DNA of 64,000 nt from Trileptium ribeirensis (lineage: Eukaryota > Nematoda > Enoplea > Enoplida > Thoracostomopsidae): assembly GCA_030248225.1 (NCBI GenBank), contig JASANE010001521.1:1-64000 (forward strand), in the 5' to 3' direction. A program made the translations under genes and the position numbers. The notes beneath the pieces are model-generated. The model saw only the letters and a list, made by a program, of their open reading frames with translations, made no database searches and was not told the origin of the DNA. Shown here piece after piece: positions 1-10,795 of the stretch; the stretch's first letter is position 1, and each line of letters opens with the position of its first letter.

Positions 1-1400
1 ACATATAAACATTTATCACCAAATATTTCCCCGTATTATATATATAATCATGTGCATATATAGTTTTTTTCTGTACTCTACTTTTTCAGATTACATTTCT
101 TAAACATGATGAAGTGCAAGCCGACACTGACAACAACGTCGGCGACCCAGGTGGCGGATTTGCCTACGGGACGGGCGATGACGGCACCGATCAATCAGCT
201 GCTACGGGGGCAGCATGCGAAGCCCTGGGCAGTCTTCCCTGAAGCGGCTTCTAGCCCAGAAAGAACTGGGCTCTTGCCCCTGAATTTCAGAATTGGAGAT
301 TAATATGTCCTCAAGGGGTCTCCCTGTACCTTCGGCCACAACAGAGGTTCCACAGTCAAGCTCTGCTGGTTTTTTGGTACCCTGTACGACTCATTGGCCT
401 CGCCGATGGTGGGGGGGCCGCACTCCAGCTGAGAGTTATGCTGCAGAGCACATGAGAGAAAGGGTGTAAAAGTTAGTCGCTTACTCAATGCAGAGGGTAG
501 CAGCGGCGAAACAGGGTGCAAGTGCGTCATCAACAACCAGGATACCTCTGATTTTAAAGAGGTGACTTACATGAGGAACAAATCAGGAAGACATATGCGC
601 CCACATGGAAATTGGGCTTCTAAGCGAAAGCAGAAAAATGAGCGAAGCCAGACAAACTTCCCCCTTTTGCCCTCAAACCAGCCGGATGCAGGGACATCGG
701 GGGAAAGGGATAAGAGACAAAGGGAACCCACTGGGGAAACTCCCGACCCCAGCAAACGCAACAAAAGTGACCAGTTACCAAAATGCTGTCACTGGCGCTC
801 TGAAGCTTTACATCAGAGAAAGAGGGGATATAACTAAGCGCCTGACGGCTGATAATGCCGAGGACATCAGAAGATGCCTTGCTGGGCTCTGTCATGAAGA
901 AACATGAAGACAGAAGCAAGCTAGAATTCGAGGAGAGTGGATACACCAGTGAAGGCTTTCTGGTCTTTAGCTGTGGGAACCAGCTCACTTCAGATTGGTT
1001 GAGGTAACATATTAAAGATGATGAAGTAGACGGCATGGGTCCTCTGGAAGCCCTTACCGAGAAAGTTAGACATTATAGCTGTGTACTGCTTTGTTCCCAA
1101 TAGGAGGAACAAAACACCAGACACAAGACGTGATTGAAGAGCTTACAGCTAGGTATCCAACACTGAATATTGGCTGCTGAGAGATACACAGACTCGCACT
1201 ATCAGACCAAATGGTGTTCAGCTAGCTTTCAGAATTCCGAAAAGCTCTCTAGAGGCGCTTCAAGGAAGCAAGATTGATAAAAGACCTTACTATGAGTTCA
1301 CCCATATCCGCTTCTGGCTATACGGGGAATCTAGTTAGCAGGTATGAAGGATTCTTAGTGCTGTTCCACTCACTACATGAATGGAGACAAATAGAATCGA
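1..1400 (+). pseudogene. Decayed LINE ORF1 (R1/LOA/Jockey-like gag region)
   Basis: Broken plus-strand coding debris read across several frames. Around 780-905 a frame reads like the C-terminal part of a LINE ORF1 (TGALKLYIRERG, then LTADNAEDIRRCLAGLC). Around 930-1005 it continues as SGYTSEGFLVFSCGNQLTSDWL and around 1180-1330 as RPNGVQLAFRIPKSSLEAL followed by YYEFTHIRFWLYG. This order resembles the nucleic-acid-binding ORF1 protein of R1/LOA/Jockey-type non-LTR elements, with the endonuclease following downstream on the same strand. Multiple stops and frameshifts show it is dead. The first 560 bases include a 65-codon frame at 106-303 that I do not recognise. Clade assignment is from remembered family character, not a search. 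Confidence 0.55.
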
Positions 1401-1459
1401 TCACTGCACAAATTGCAGAGACTTGAAGACTGTCTTGAGTAGAACAGCAAAAGCAGACC

Positions 1460-2004
1460 ATGAAAATAGTTAGGTTTAGGCAAATTAACTTACATCATTG
1501 TAAGGAAGCAACAGTTGAAATAAGTAAAGCGGATAGAGCCAATCTGGGGGGCAAGGTCCAGGGCTAGACTGCTTCCTGGTCCAAAAGCCCTACTTGGTAA
1601 GTAAAAGCTCCATGAATATAGAATATTTAATTGGATTGCCATCATATGAAAACCCGCCACCAAGTAACAACATTAGAGGATTGGTGCATCGTTGCTCAAT
1701 TAAGAAAAAAGTTCAGTTTAATCCTTGCATGTGATGCTAATGCACATCACACTTTGTGGGGCAGTTCTAACTGCAATAATAGAGGGTCCTATCGGCCGTA
1801 ATTTTTATCATTGGCAGTAATCTGGAGATAATGAATGGAGGGAATGAGCCCATTCTCGTTACCATAAACAGAATGAAAGCAATTGACATTGCTTTAGTAG
1901 ACTTTGACAGGGTGGATAGACTAATAAACTGGAAGGTAATAACTGATGAATTCTTCTCGGATCATAGAGCGATCGAGTTTGAGTATATAGAACGACCCAT
2001 CCAG
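1460..2004 (+). pseudogene. Decayed LINE endonuclease domain, interrupted by a MITE
   Basis: Remnant of an apurinic-type (EEP) endonuclease that nicks target DNA for non-LTR retrotransposition. Visible blocks in order: QINLHHCKEATVEISK at about 1481, CDANAHHTLWGSSN at about 1730, and SDHRAIEFEYIERPIQ ending exactly at 2004. The second carries the conserved D-x-N-x-H pattern and the third the SDHR block near the domain C-terminus. Frame is lost between blocks. The frame runs up to an 8-bp target duplication and resumes after the 819-bp insertion at 2832, giving PIQ joined to YKIRHN. A non-functional relic. Confidence 0.8.
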
Positions 2005-2823
2005 TAGAGTTGCAGCCGGGTCCGGGTCCGGGTATTCCGGGATACTCCAGAAAAATCCGGGTCCGGGTATTTACCTCCAACAAATTCCGGGTCCGGGTAT
2101 TCTTCCAAAGAAAAATCCGGTTGTCCGGAATCGGTAAAAATACCCGGACCAAAGTTCAACAGTGTTGCTGTTGCCATATACCCGCATTGAGCAAGGGCGT
2201 TGGATCCGCGTAAAGTGTTGCAACGCCACAGCATAATTTTTGTTGATTGCGTTTATACCTGATCGCGTTCGTTAGCGTGTAGCAATAATCTGCGATTTTG
2301 GTGCAAAAAGCTAAGGTCAAAAATAAGGTGGTTAGGGCTGGCAATTTACTATCTGATGTCTGTACCTAAGTAGTATATATACGACGTATAGCACGAGAGT
2401 AACAACGCGTAGTTTAGAAACCGAGACTGAAAAACCTTGTGACAGTTCGTACGTTGTTAACGCCTTGCAAAGATATGTAAACAAGCGAGTATATTTCTAT
2501 TTTAGAAGCGAGCCTAGGAATTTCAGTATTCTCGCCTCTAGTAAGTGCATTTTCTCCATTGTTTCGACATTATGGCCCTGGCTATTTTACCCCCTTACAA
2601 TTTTTATTTCTTCTTGTCAACTTCTGGGTATTCCGGGTATTTTTGTTTCAAAATTCGGTCGGGCATTCGCCTCCAACAAATTCCGGGTCCGGGTATTTCT
2701 TTCCAAAAATGCCGGGTCCGGGTCCGGGTATTTCTTTCCAAAATTCTCCTGTCCGGGTCCCACAATTTCTTTTCAAAAATTTGGTTCTGGTTCTGGTATT
2801 AATTTTTAACTTTTGCAACTCTA
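2005..2823. mobile_element. hAT-like MITE (819 bp) with 8-bp TSD
   Basis: Terminal inverted repeat TAGAGTTGCA (2005-2014) matches TGCAACTCTA (2814-2823) perfectly. The flanks are an exact 8-bp duplication, CCATCCAG (1997-2004 and 2824-2831). Eight-base duplications and short T/CA-GNG-type termini are typical of hAT DNA transposons. Both subterminal regions carry arrays of GGTCCGGGTATTT-like motifs (2016-2150 and 2625-2765), with AATTCCGGGTCCGGGTAT recurring on both sides. No transposase is encoded, so it would be moved in trans. Open frames across it are Pro/Gly/Arg shadows of the motif array. Confidence 0.9.
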
Positions 2824-2831
2824 CCATCCAG

Positions 2832-3160
2832 TACAAGATTCGACATAATCTAAGGAAACTTAATAGAGGAGTTCAAACAGAACTCAGCATAACATACAAT
2901 GTCTGGATTTGGAGTAACCATAGATAAGTTCTTTACAGAACGCATTGATCTTAATGAGATCAAATTAACGAGCGCAATAAATCAGGTTAAATAAGCAGCC
3001 TGTCGCTTAACACGGAGTAAAAAGTAAGAATAAAAGCTTCGGTTGGTGGTCCTATAAACTGAGCAAGCTCAAGCAGAGATCATGCTATATAGACACGCCA
3101 TAAGGCATGGAGGAGTTCGGCGAACGAACGATCGCATGAAAAAATACGATACCGACTAGT
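2832..3160 (+). pseudogene. Continuation of the LINE after the MITE (endonuclease-RT linker)
   Basis: The LINE frame resumes at the first base after the right target duplication, reading YKIRHNLRKLNRGVQTELSI to about 2892. At about 3034-3100 another frame reads GWWSYKLSKLKQRSCY, which resembles the WWS-x-x-LSKL segment found between endonuclease and reverse transcriptase in R1/LOA-type elements. Nothing recognisable as reverse transcriptase follows, so the relic is 3'-truncated or has decayed beyond recognition after about 3160. Confidence 0.6.
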
Positions 3161-3199
3161 TAGCTGGCCGTTCAATAAATGCTACCGGTCCGACAACAG

Positions 3200-6100
3200 T
3201 CCGAATAAATTAAAGTTCGAGCCAGGTCCGAATGATAGAAGAACAACATTCCATGTTACAATATGGCGACAGCAATGTATCGACTATCAAACGGTGTTCG
3301 GATTTAATATCACAGCCCGCAACAAAAGTGGGGATCGTAATTGAAACGGAAGAGAAATTATCCAAATGGCACGAACGAACATTTTGTCGATCGCAACGGT
3401 AGTGGCAATAATTCCAACGTATAAACTGAAAGAAATTAATGATAGAACGATTCGCTCAAATCTAAAACAACGGCATCCACCCAGATCGTCGAGGATCAAT
3501 TAGACGAGAAATTTTGGGAGGATACAATAAGCATAACGCCTGGAAAGTACGTCCGATACATGGCAATACAGACAACTGACGGCGAACTAGGTATTATTTA
3601 CATTTTCAAACTATTTTATGTGCCAATACCCTGAAGCACTCGATAAAGAAATAGAGACAAAAAGCGGGAACATCATGTTATGGGACGACTTTGAGGACGA
3701 AAATTTAATATGCGATGCAACGTTCTATGAACAACCATATCCGGCGAGACTGTCAATGATTGACACATTAGAAAACTGCAGAAGTTATTGGGAGAACAAG
3801 AAGAGAAGACAACGCAACAATTGGTCGAACAATATGTCCTCTAAAGAAGGGGTGCAAGAATCGATTACTACGAAACAATATACGATACCAATAAACTATT
3901 CGCACCAACAGGATTGCGATACCAAGGGGAAACATGGAAGGAAAGTACGAGGACAGAGTACAGGCAAAACAATACAGTCCCGGTGTAAGGCGACTGTTTC
4001 CAGTGCGACTTGGAACTGCGTGTCGATCAAATGAAACGGCGATAAATAGAACGAAAGCCGAAGAAGTGGACTTGATTTCTGAAGATCAAAAAATACCCAT
4101 GTTATCGAGCACCAACGGTGCGTATCAAGCGAGACCGCAGTCACCAGAAGAAGCAAGAAAGAAGATCGAAGCGCTTCACAAGATACAAGAAGAATTTGAC
4201 GAAAAGATCAAACCGAACTTGAGTGAACAACGACAAACCGCGAGTAGTCTATACGAATTGCGCCTGATCGACAAGTCAAACAAAAGAAATTTGACGTTAC
4301 CAACTTCCGATCGTGGCAAATAGACGAAGCAGAAGCAGAAGAACAGGAAAAATCCAAACACATCCAAGGAGAAGTCGATTACATATAAGGACGACTATAA
4401 TTTAGCAAAATATACAAGCGAAATACCTTGGAAAAGAAGGAATCAGAGGAGGATTGTGAATGAGTTGATGATACAACAGGCGATTGTAGAACAATCAGGC
4501 GATATCGGATTCAACCGTGGGGTATCTCCGAAACCGTTAGAATAGATAGAAGAATCGATGAATTACTGAAAGATGAAAGGAGATGACATAATAACAAATA
4601 GTGTCCCGAATTAAAGAGTATCAACGAATAAACGCTGATATAGAATTACGAGGACAAAAGATGGAAGAAGATTATACGAATTCGGAAAACGTCAGAAACA
4701 GCAAAAGGCAAAAAAAGATCCAAGGAATGGAAATCTCCAAAAAGCGGGGAGACGCAGGAGGTGCGAACTGGTGAACTTGGCACACGTCCGGGGGCAAGTT
4801 CACCGAGAAAGAACAAATGCAGAAGGCCGCGTCGGAACAGGAAACGATACCAAAAGAAGGTGTGGAACAGGAAGTGCGACCTGATGAGCTTCACATCCGT
4901 CCGGAGTCCGGCCAGATTGAAGCACAACCTGAAGAAAGCACAACGAAACAAGGCGAAACGATACCGGAACGGAAACGTCAAGCGAAGAAATCAATAGATG
5001 TGCGACCCAACATTACCAGAAGAAATTGAACCTCCCTTTGAAAAACCTTGATTATGAGGAAAAGCAAGACAACGAATCGTTAGCGGAAGTCAATACTAAA
5101 ATATGAAAAAGAAAAACAACAAGGGAAACCGATACAGCAGGACATTATGAAACTTTGCAACGGTTAATGACAGTTAGAACAACAAAAGAAAGACACAAGA
5201 ACCAAGGAAGGAACAAACTTCAGAGACTCGAAAAGACATATTCACAAAAAGCAGATTAAGGTCCATCGATAATTCATCAAGAAACGCAAGTCTCCAGAAG
5301 GCAGATGAAAAGACTCAAAAACCTCTGAGCGTCGAGGAGAGAAGTCTTCCAAACGAAGACACCAATTGAATCAGCTAACCAAGACCTTGAAGATATATTC
5401 GAGTAGGAGTAGGAGATCGGAACAAGAACCCAAATATTACCAGTCATGATGGAAACGTTACGGGAAATTTATAGACCGGTACTCTATGGAAGACGAAAAA
5501 GAAAAGATTCATCGGCACCTAGAGAGGAGCGCCATGGGTCAATGTGAAACAAAGAATCTCACACAAGAGGAGAAAGATATGAGGAGTAAGTGCAATACTA
5601 CGAATTTGACATAGAAATTCGTTGCAACCAACCAAGCGTAGAACAGAAAGCAGAATTCTGACCAGAGGGTCATGAATTTGGCTCAAAACGAAATTTTGTG
5701 GATGCAGATCGGAAACGTCAGACCCGAAACAGAGGAAGAAAATGGAACATGTTCAAAAAGATGATAAGAACGAAAAGATAAAGACCTAAAAAAATTATGG
5801 ACATATCGTCGTTACAAGAAACGAACAGATGGGATGCATATGGCAAATACTGGAAGACAGGCAATTCGAAAAACAAATGCGGTATGAATTAGGAAGAACA
5901 ACAATGTCAGGAAATGCAACCACCTGTAGAAGAAACCATAGACCGGAGCAAAGGAGCAATCCCAAGATGATACAAAATAGTTCGAACAGACAACAACCAG
6001 TGGAAGTACCGAAACGGATACAACAGGTGGGAAGCTTCCAAGAAATCGGTGTCAAAAAAAATGAAAATCCTCGAATTAAAGAAAAAACCAAAACAAGAAC

Positions 6101-7680
6101 GAAGCGGACACGAAAGTGATATTAAAACATTGGTATAAACGGTACCGGTTACAAAAACTGAACGGGAAGCAGTGTAACAAATAGAAATGCGCAAATGTTT
6201 AAGATGCTGGAACCCATAATACCACCGATTGGGTTAACAAGAAAATGGTCCTCAAGTGCTTTTTTTTAGAGGAAGTACACGTGGATTCTCTACATTCATG
6301 GCAGACAATGCTCGGAAGAAGGAAAGCTAGTACAGGGATATTGTCGGGATGATAAAAACGACATCATGGCAGCCAAGCAAGCATGACATCGATGGGAAGG
6401 GTATGACGAGCAAGATACAAAGCCCCGAATCAAGTAAACAATGGACTTAGAAAGTGGTGGTCGCATAGATAAATCCAGAAGGAATATGCGTATGTAGGAA
6501 AAGAATCATTCGTAAACCAAAGGACATCGTGTTTGCGGAAGAAATTAGGATGGATTTAAAGCTAGTAATTCAAGAGAAGATCTACTAAGCAAACAGTTTG
6601 ACCTAAACAAATGAAAGAATATGGGCAGTAAAAAAGAAACCACCCGACATGAAAGGCGGAAGAAGTACAAGAAGCCCATACAAACGAAGGCAGAATGTTC
6701 AAAGAGCAGTGGAAATGGCAGAGACAAAAGTTAGAAAACAAGGATCAAGAAATTACGCGACTGCAACAAAAGCAAATGGAAGCAATGGGACCGAAAAACA
6801 AACACCGCAACTCCACCAAATCACAGAACAATCGCTGGCACGAGATACAAGAACGACAGAAAGAAATCCAAGGAAAAGACGAAAGGAATTGGGAATGGTT
6901 CTTAGAGCCGTTCAATCAAAGTCATATATCAGGTGGCTAAAATTGATCGAGAGTAGAATCAAAGAAAAAGAACAAGCCCTCCAGGTGAAGACGATTGAAT
7001 TTTAGGACGCCAAGAACTATACTTGATTTGTCACGACAACGCGAAGAGAGGCTCAAGAACCTCATACAATACAGAAAAGAGCAAATCATACAAGGCATCC
7101 ATGCGCGCAACACTAATCCCTGGATATGCAAAATCGACAGCGTGTATACCGCACAACGATAGAAGAAGGAGACCATGTGGAAGGGAGGAAAGGCGGCGAC
7201 CTGCCCGGTTGCTCGCTAAATCTTAGTTGATCAAGGTAAGGAAAACAATGAGGAAGAGAGGACCGGTTCGCTATACCCGTCCGCTAGCGTCTGGGGAACT
7301 TCGGAACCCATGCCGACCGAAAAACCATCAACAAGATGAAAACCGGATGGAACCCAACAAACAAAATCGGAAAGCGAAACAGGAACAAAGACGACGGAAC
7401 CTAACAAAGAATCGACTCCGAAGAATACGAACCGACGACGGAATCGAATCAATCAGTAGAACCGAAGAATTCTATATTATCCAACACAATGAACAAAGAA
7501 TCGGACAGTATAAAATTAGTAACAATGCCCAACGACGTCGAGCTTCGTCGACCCAAAGAAACCTCAGTGATCTCAAAAACTGAATCTCAAATTACGATCG
7601 ATAGAGACGATCATTTAGCGACGGATCCTTATTATGAAAAATACAAAGACGATATAATAATAGTAATATTTTTGCTATAA
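3200..7680 (+). pseudogene. Decayed Lys/Glu/Gln-rich coding debris of unknown identity, purine-rich
   Basis: About 4.4 kb in which the plus strand is strikingly rich in A and G. Plus-strand frames of 60-140 codons succeed one another with frame changes. Examples: 3458-3608 (IVEDQLDEKFWEDTIS, YVRYMAIQTTDGELGIIY), 3618-4034, 3934-4323 (EEARKKIEALHKIQEEFDEK), 6649-7005 overlapping 6695-6940 (KLENKDQEITRLQQKQ), 7023-7226, and 7489-7680. The heptad-like charged composition suggests a long coiled-coil protein or retroelement gag that has decayed. No reverse transcriptase, integrase, protease or capsid motif is recognisable, and I see no flanking long repeats. Alternative: simple purine-rich sequence that lacks T and therefore lacks stops. 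Function unassigned. Confidence 0.35.
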
Positions 7681-8149
7681 TCATTCCTGCCAAAAACATT
7701 GCCTAGTCCTGACCAAAAAGAACCTTAAAAAGATGCCACATAAAAACAGTGCTCATAAAAAAATTTTATGTTATTGTTTTATGTGATAATTATATTATAT
7801 TAACGTGTATTTGTTACTAATCACATTTCTAAGTTTCAAAAAATTTGGGATATAGACCGCAATTCCGAAGACAACCGGTTACAAAGAAAGAAGAAATTAT
7901 AATTTGGGATGGAAATTAGAAGAAGACATAAATTGGGGTGGTGTTGAATGAAGTAAATTGGGAAGGTAACAAGGGCCGGTGGAATGAAAGAAATAAAAAC
8001 TGGAGCGATAGCGTCAGTGGAAGACGCATGCTTGGCGATGAGGGTGAAAGGTGCGAAAGAATAAAAACCCGTTACGGCAAAGGTACTATAAAGAATAGCA
8101 TCAGTAGTGGATGTTAAGCCGACAACCGGGGATATCGGGAAGTAGTAAG
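7681..8149. other. Stretch without a recognisable gene
   Basis: AT-rich around 7740-7830, then mixed composition. No coding homology or clear repeat is seen. It directly precedes the head of the first unit of the 8.1-19.3 kb array and could contain the degraded tail of an earlier unit, but I could not align it convincingly. Confidence 0.3.
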
Positions 8150-10795
8150 CTACCAAGGGGTTCCCGGGGCTAAAATCCCAATTTTTGTTATTTTTCACTA
8201 AAATATTTATTATATCGCTCCCCCAAAAGTTTGATTTGTCAAAATTTTAAAACTTACTTCTTTTTCTGTCCTAATTTGCATATTCATTAATTTTAATTAT
8301 AATTAGCTATGTCTAAATTTACTTTTCACTTTTCATTCTAGTTTAGTCTTGGTCTGGATTTCGGCCAAATACAGGACCTGCTTCTAGAAGAATTTAAGTT
8401 ACCTGGATTTGGTTGTTTTATTGTTTTTATGCGATTAGTTACTTAGCTATAGTATTGTTTTCGCTTTTTGTTTTATCCTGGCTTTATGTGGCGGCAGAAA
8501 CATTGCGCGTGCTGAAGGAGAGTATTGAGGCATTATTGGCTGAGCATAGAACCTCAGCTGTTCAACTGGAAATGTGCTTATACTCAGCCCTTAGCCCAGT
8601 GGACTAGTATTCTGAATCAGGAAACGCCTATACTCTGGTTTCCTTACAGTAGCTTCTGGCACAGTGGTTTTATTGATTGGGCGCAAAGAATGCGCAGAGT
8701 TATTGCTTGACTGTTGAGGATTAGAGTGAAAAGTGGTCTAGTGCAAAGGAAGAACCGAGAACAGCGACACAAATAAGTACTCCTATTTCTAGTATTATCT
8801 TATCTAATAATATAAAATTTCCTTATAAAAACGTGAGCAAGTGGCGATAAGAATACTAGGAGCGATAGGTAGTAGTATAACACTAGGGCTAGTAATATTT
8901 TACAAATTTCGGCCAGCGTCGGGTGAGTGGTGACCCGGGTGAGAGTGTATATGAGACTCGAATAAAATTAGTAATGCTAAAACATCAGTGGCTACCGTCC
9001 GGCGTCATTGTGTGGAACGCGCTAGTGTTGAGTAGACCGGTCGAGTAAGGGGAGAGGATTCTAATAACCACATAGCGAGATTCCTACTTCTAAACCTCCC
9101 ATGGTCAAATAATCAAGGCCAGTGGTGAGAAACTTCAACTGCATAGCAGTCGACCGCTACTGTACAGTATTAATAACGTGGTTGGCATCCGTCCGAAGTC
9201 GCCTGTTTAAAATAACTGGCATTATTAGTAGGGATGTACCGGATATCCGGTAGCCGGGTATCCGGCCTTTTCGCGGTATCCAGTATCCGGCTGGATACCG
9301 GATAGTTTATTACCGGATAATAACCGGATAGTAAGGTACGACAAGGGTTGTGAATTATCCTTCGTGGTCAACACAGTGATATGAACAATGGGTTGCGGCT
9401 GATTAATAATATCGGATCTTGTGACATCGGATACAGGATATTTGTTTGCCAGATCAGATAGTATGGTATGTATTGTTGGCAATGTAGATTGACTGTTGAC
9501 CATTGATGGGACACTTCGTCATTAACTCATCAGCGTCTTCCGTACCATTCAAAACTCGGCGTACTAGTCAGATCAGCTGAGTCCTTTCATATTTCGAAAC
9601 AACGTCCTACCAAATCCGGTTCAACATATAAAATTTACAGCAATCAACGTATAAAGAACACACGGTTATTGCGCGGCATTGTCGTCATCGCCATCGATCA
9701 ACACTGTCGTCATCGCAGGACAGTCGGAGCGTCGCAGGACATCGCTTATGCCTGAAATCAGCACAGCGTAGCAGCAGGACGGTGTCTCGATGAACGTATG
9801 AACGAATTATTTATGAGGTATGTATTTTGATGTAGGTATGCAAACATGCAGGTAGTCACAACTATCCGGTATCCTCTATCCGGCTATCCGGTTCTGGAAG
9901 TGTACCGGATATCCGGTATCCGGTGAAATTAGCTATAGTGAACTGGCATTACTAGTGTAATGCTAACGCTTAGGTTGAGATATTCAGATAATCGCACAGT
10001 GGCCACCGTCCGGCGTCATTGTGTTAACCCACAAGGGCTTTAATAAAGTAACAAATGATATAAATCTTAGCCCTATCGCTCAAGTATAACCTTCAAACAT
10101 TAGTTGGTATAATTTAGGGTAAAGGACTAGATCAATACTTCTCAGCTTTAAATAACCCTAAGGATTAAACTAATAGACAGGTATCGTCGAGATTATTGAA
10201 ATCAGTGGCCGAAGTGCGTGAAGAGTACGAGTGAGACTGTACATTGGAGGAAGTCAGACTGTGCAATAAAGTCCGGTGAAGCACTAGTTTGAGCTAACAA
10301 TAGTTCGGTACGAAAGAAGTACAACCGTTTTGGGTAACGAGAGCTCGAATAATTATGTTGGGAAACTAGTTCGAAGTTGGTGTGAGCGAAAATACGGTAC
10401 AAAAGAATAGTATCAAGGCTTTCGAAAACGTGCACCGAATAAAGTACGCAGTCGGTTATAGTATCAAAAGAGTGCCTAAAGTAGTCAATGGTGTCTCTGT
10501 GCCTAATATTTTATCCTTTGTAATAAACATTTATTATTCGTTTCTGTTGACCGTCTGTCTGGAACTCGAGCAATAGAGCCGAGCAAAGATCACGCCGCGA
10601 CGCAAAATATACGGCACTAGCTTCGCTCACGAAAAAGAAAGACGCGCGCCGTACCAAGCGTCCCACCGGCATTCTACTGGCCACACCTCGAACCGCACAA
10701 TCCTTCGGTGACGAATCCCGTCCCCTTTTAATAACTGATAGCCGAAGTAAGGAAAAATCCCCATCCAACCCCTGCCCCTGAATTTAAAAAGATAT
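8150..10795 (+). repeat. Array unit A (about 1.9 kb plus a 0.7-kb insertion)
   Basis: First of several head-to-tail related units. The head resembles the heads of B, C and E: GGTTCCCGGGGCTAAAATCCC (8159), then an AT-rich stretch with AATTTGCAT and AGCTATGTCTAA (about 8273-8315). The middle carries CTACCGTCCGGCGTCATTGTG (8992) and CCACCGTCCGGCGTCATTGTG (10004). The tail (10390-10790) matches the B tail and, more weakly, the C and D tails, including a block with CATTCTACTGGCCACACCTC. No protein-coding homology is present. It is probably a non-autonomous derivative or relative of the retrotransposon in unit C, since the region downstream of the reverse transcriptase in C aligns with this unit. 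Confidence 0.65.
9230..9940. mobile_element. 711-bp insertion in unit A with a 16-bp TSD and CCGGATATCCGG ends
   Basis: AACTGGCATTATTAGT (9214-9229) is repeated as AACTGGCATTACTAGT (9941-9956). The uninterrupted homologous site in unit B (about 11855-11875) has a single copy. The insert therefore lies between, with a 16-bp target duplication (one mismatch). Both ends carry TACCGGATATCCGGTA-type palindromes (9238-9310 and 9866-9925), and its middle has short CATCG/GTCG repeats. No coding capacity, poly(A) tail or clean terminal inverted repeat is seen. The long duplication favours retroposition, while the palindromic subterminal motifs look like a DNA transposon. Class unresolved. Confidence 0.7.

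Noticed and set aside
620..1036. 138-codon minus-strand frame
   Set aside because: Shadow of plus-strand LINE ORF1 debris.
2010..2927. Pro/Gly-rich frames on both strands
   Set aside because: Translations of the CCGGGTCCGGGTA motif array of the MITE, not genes.
3255..3280. TGGCGACAGC as a retroviral-type primer-binding site
   Set aside because: No long terminal repeat upstream and no pol downstream; a ten-base match is expected by chance.
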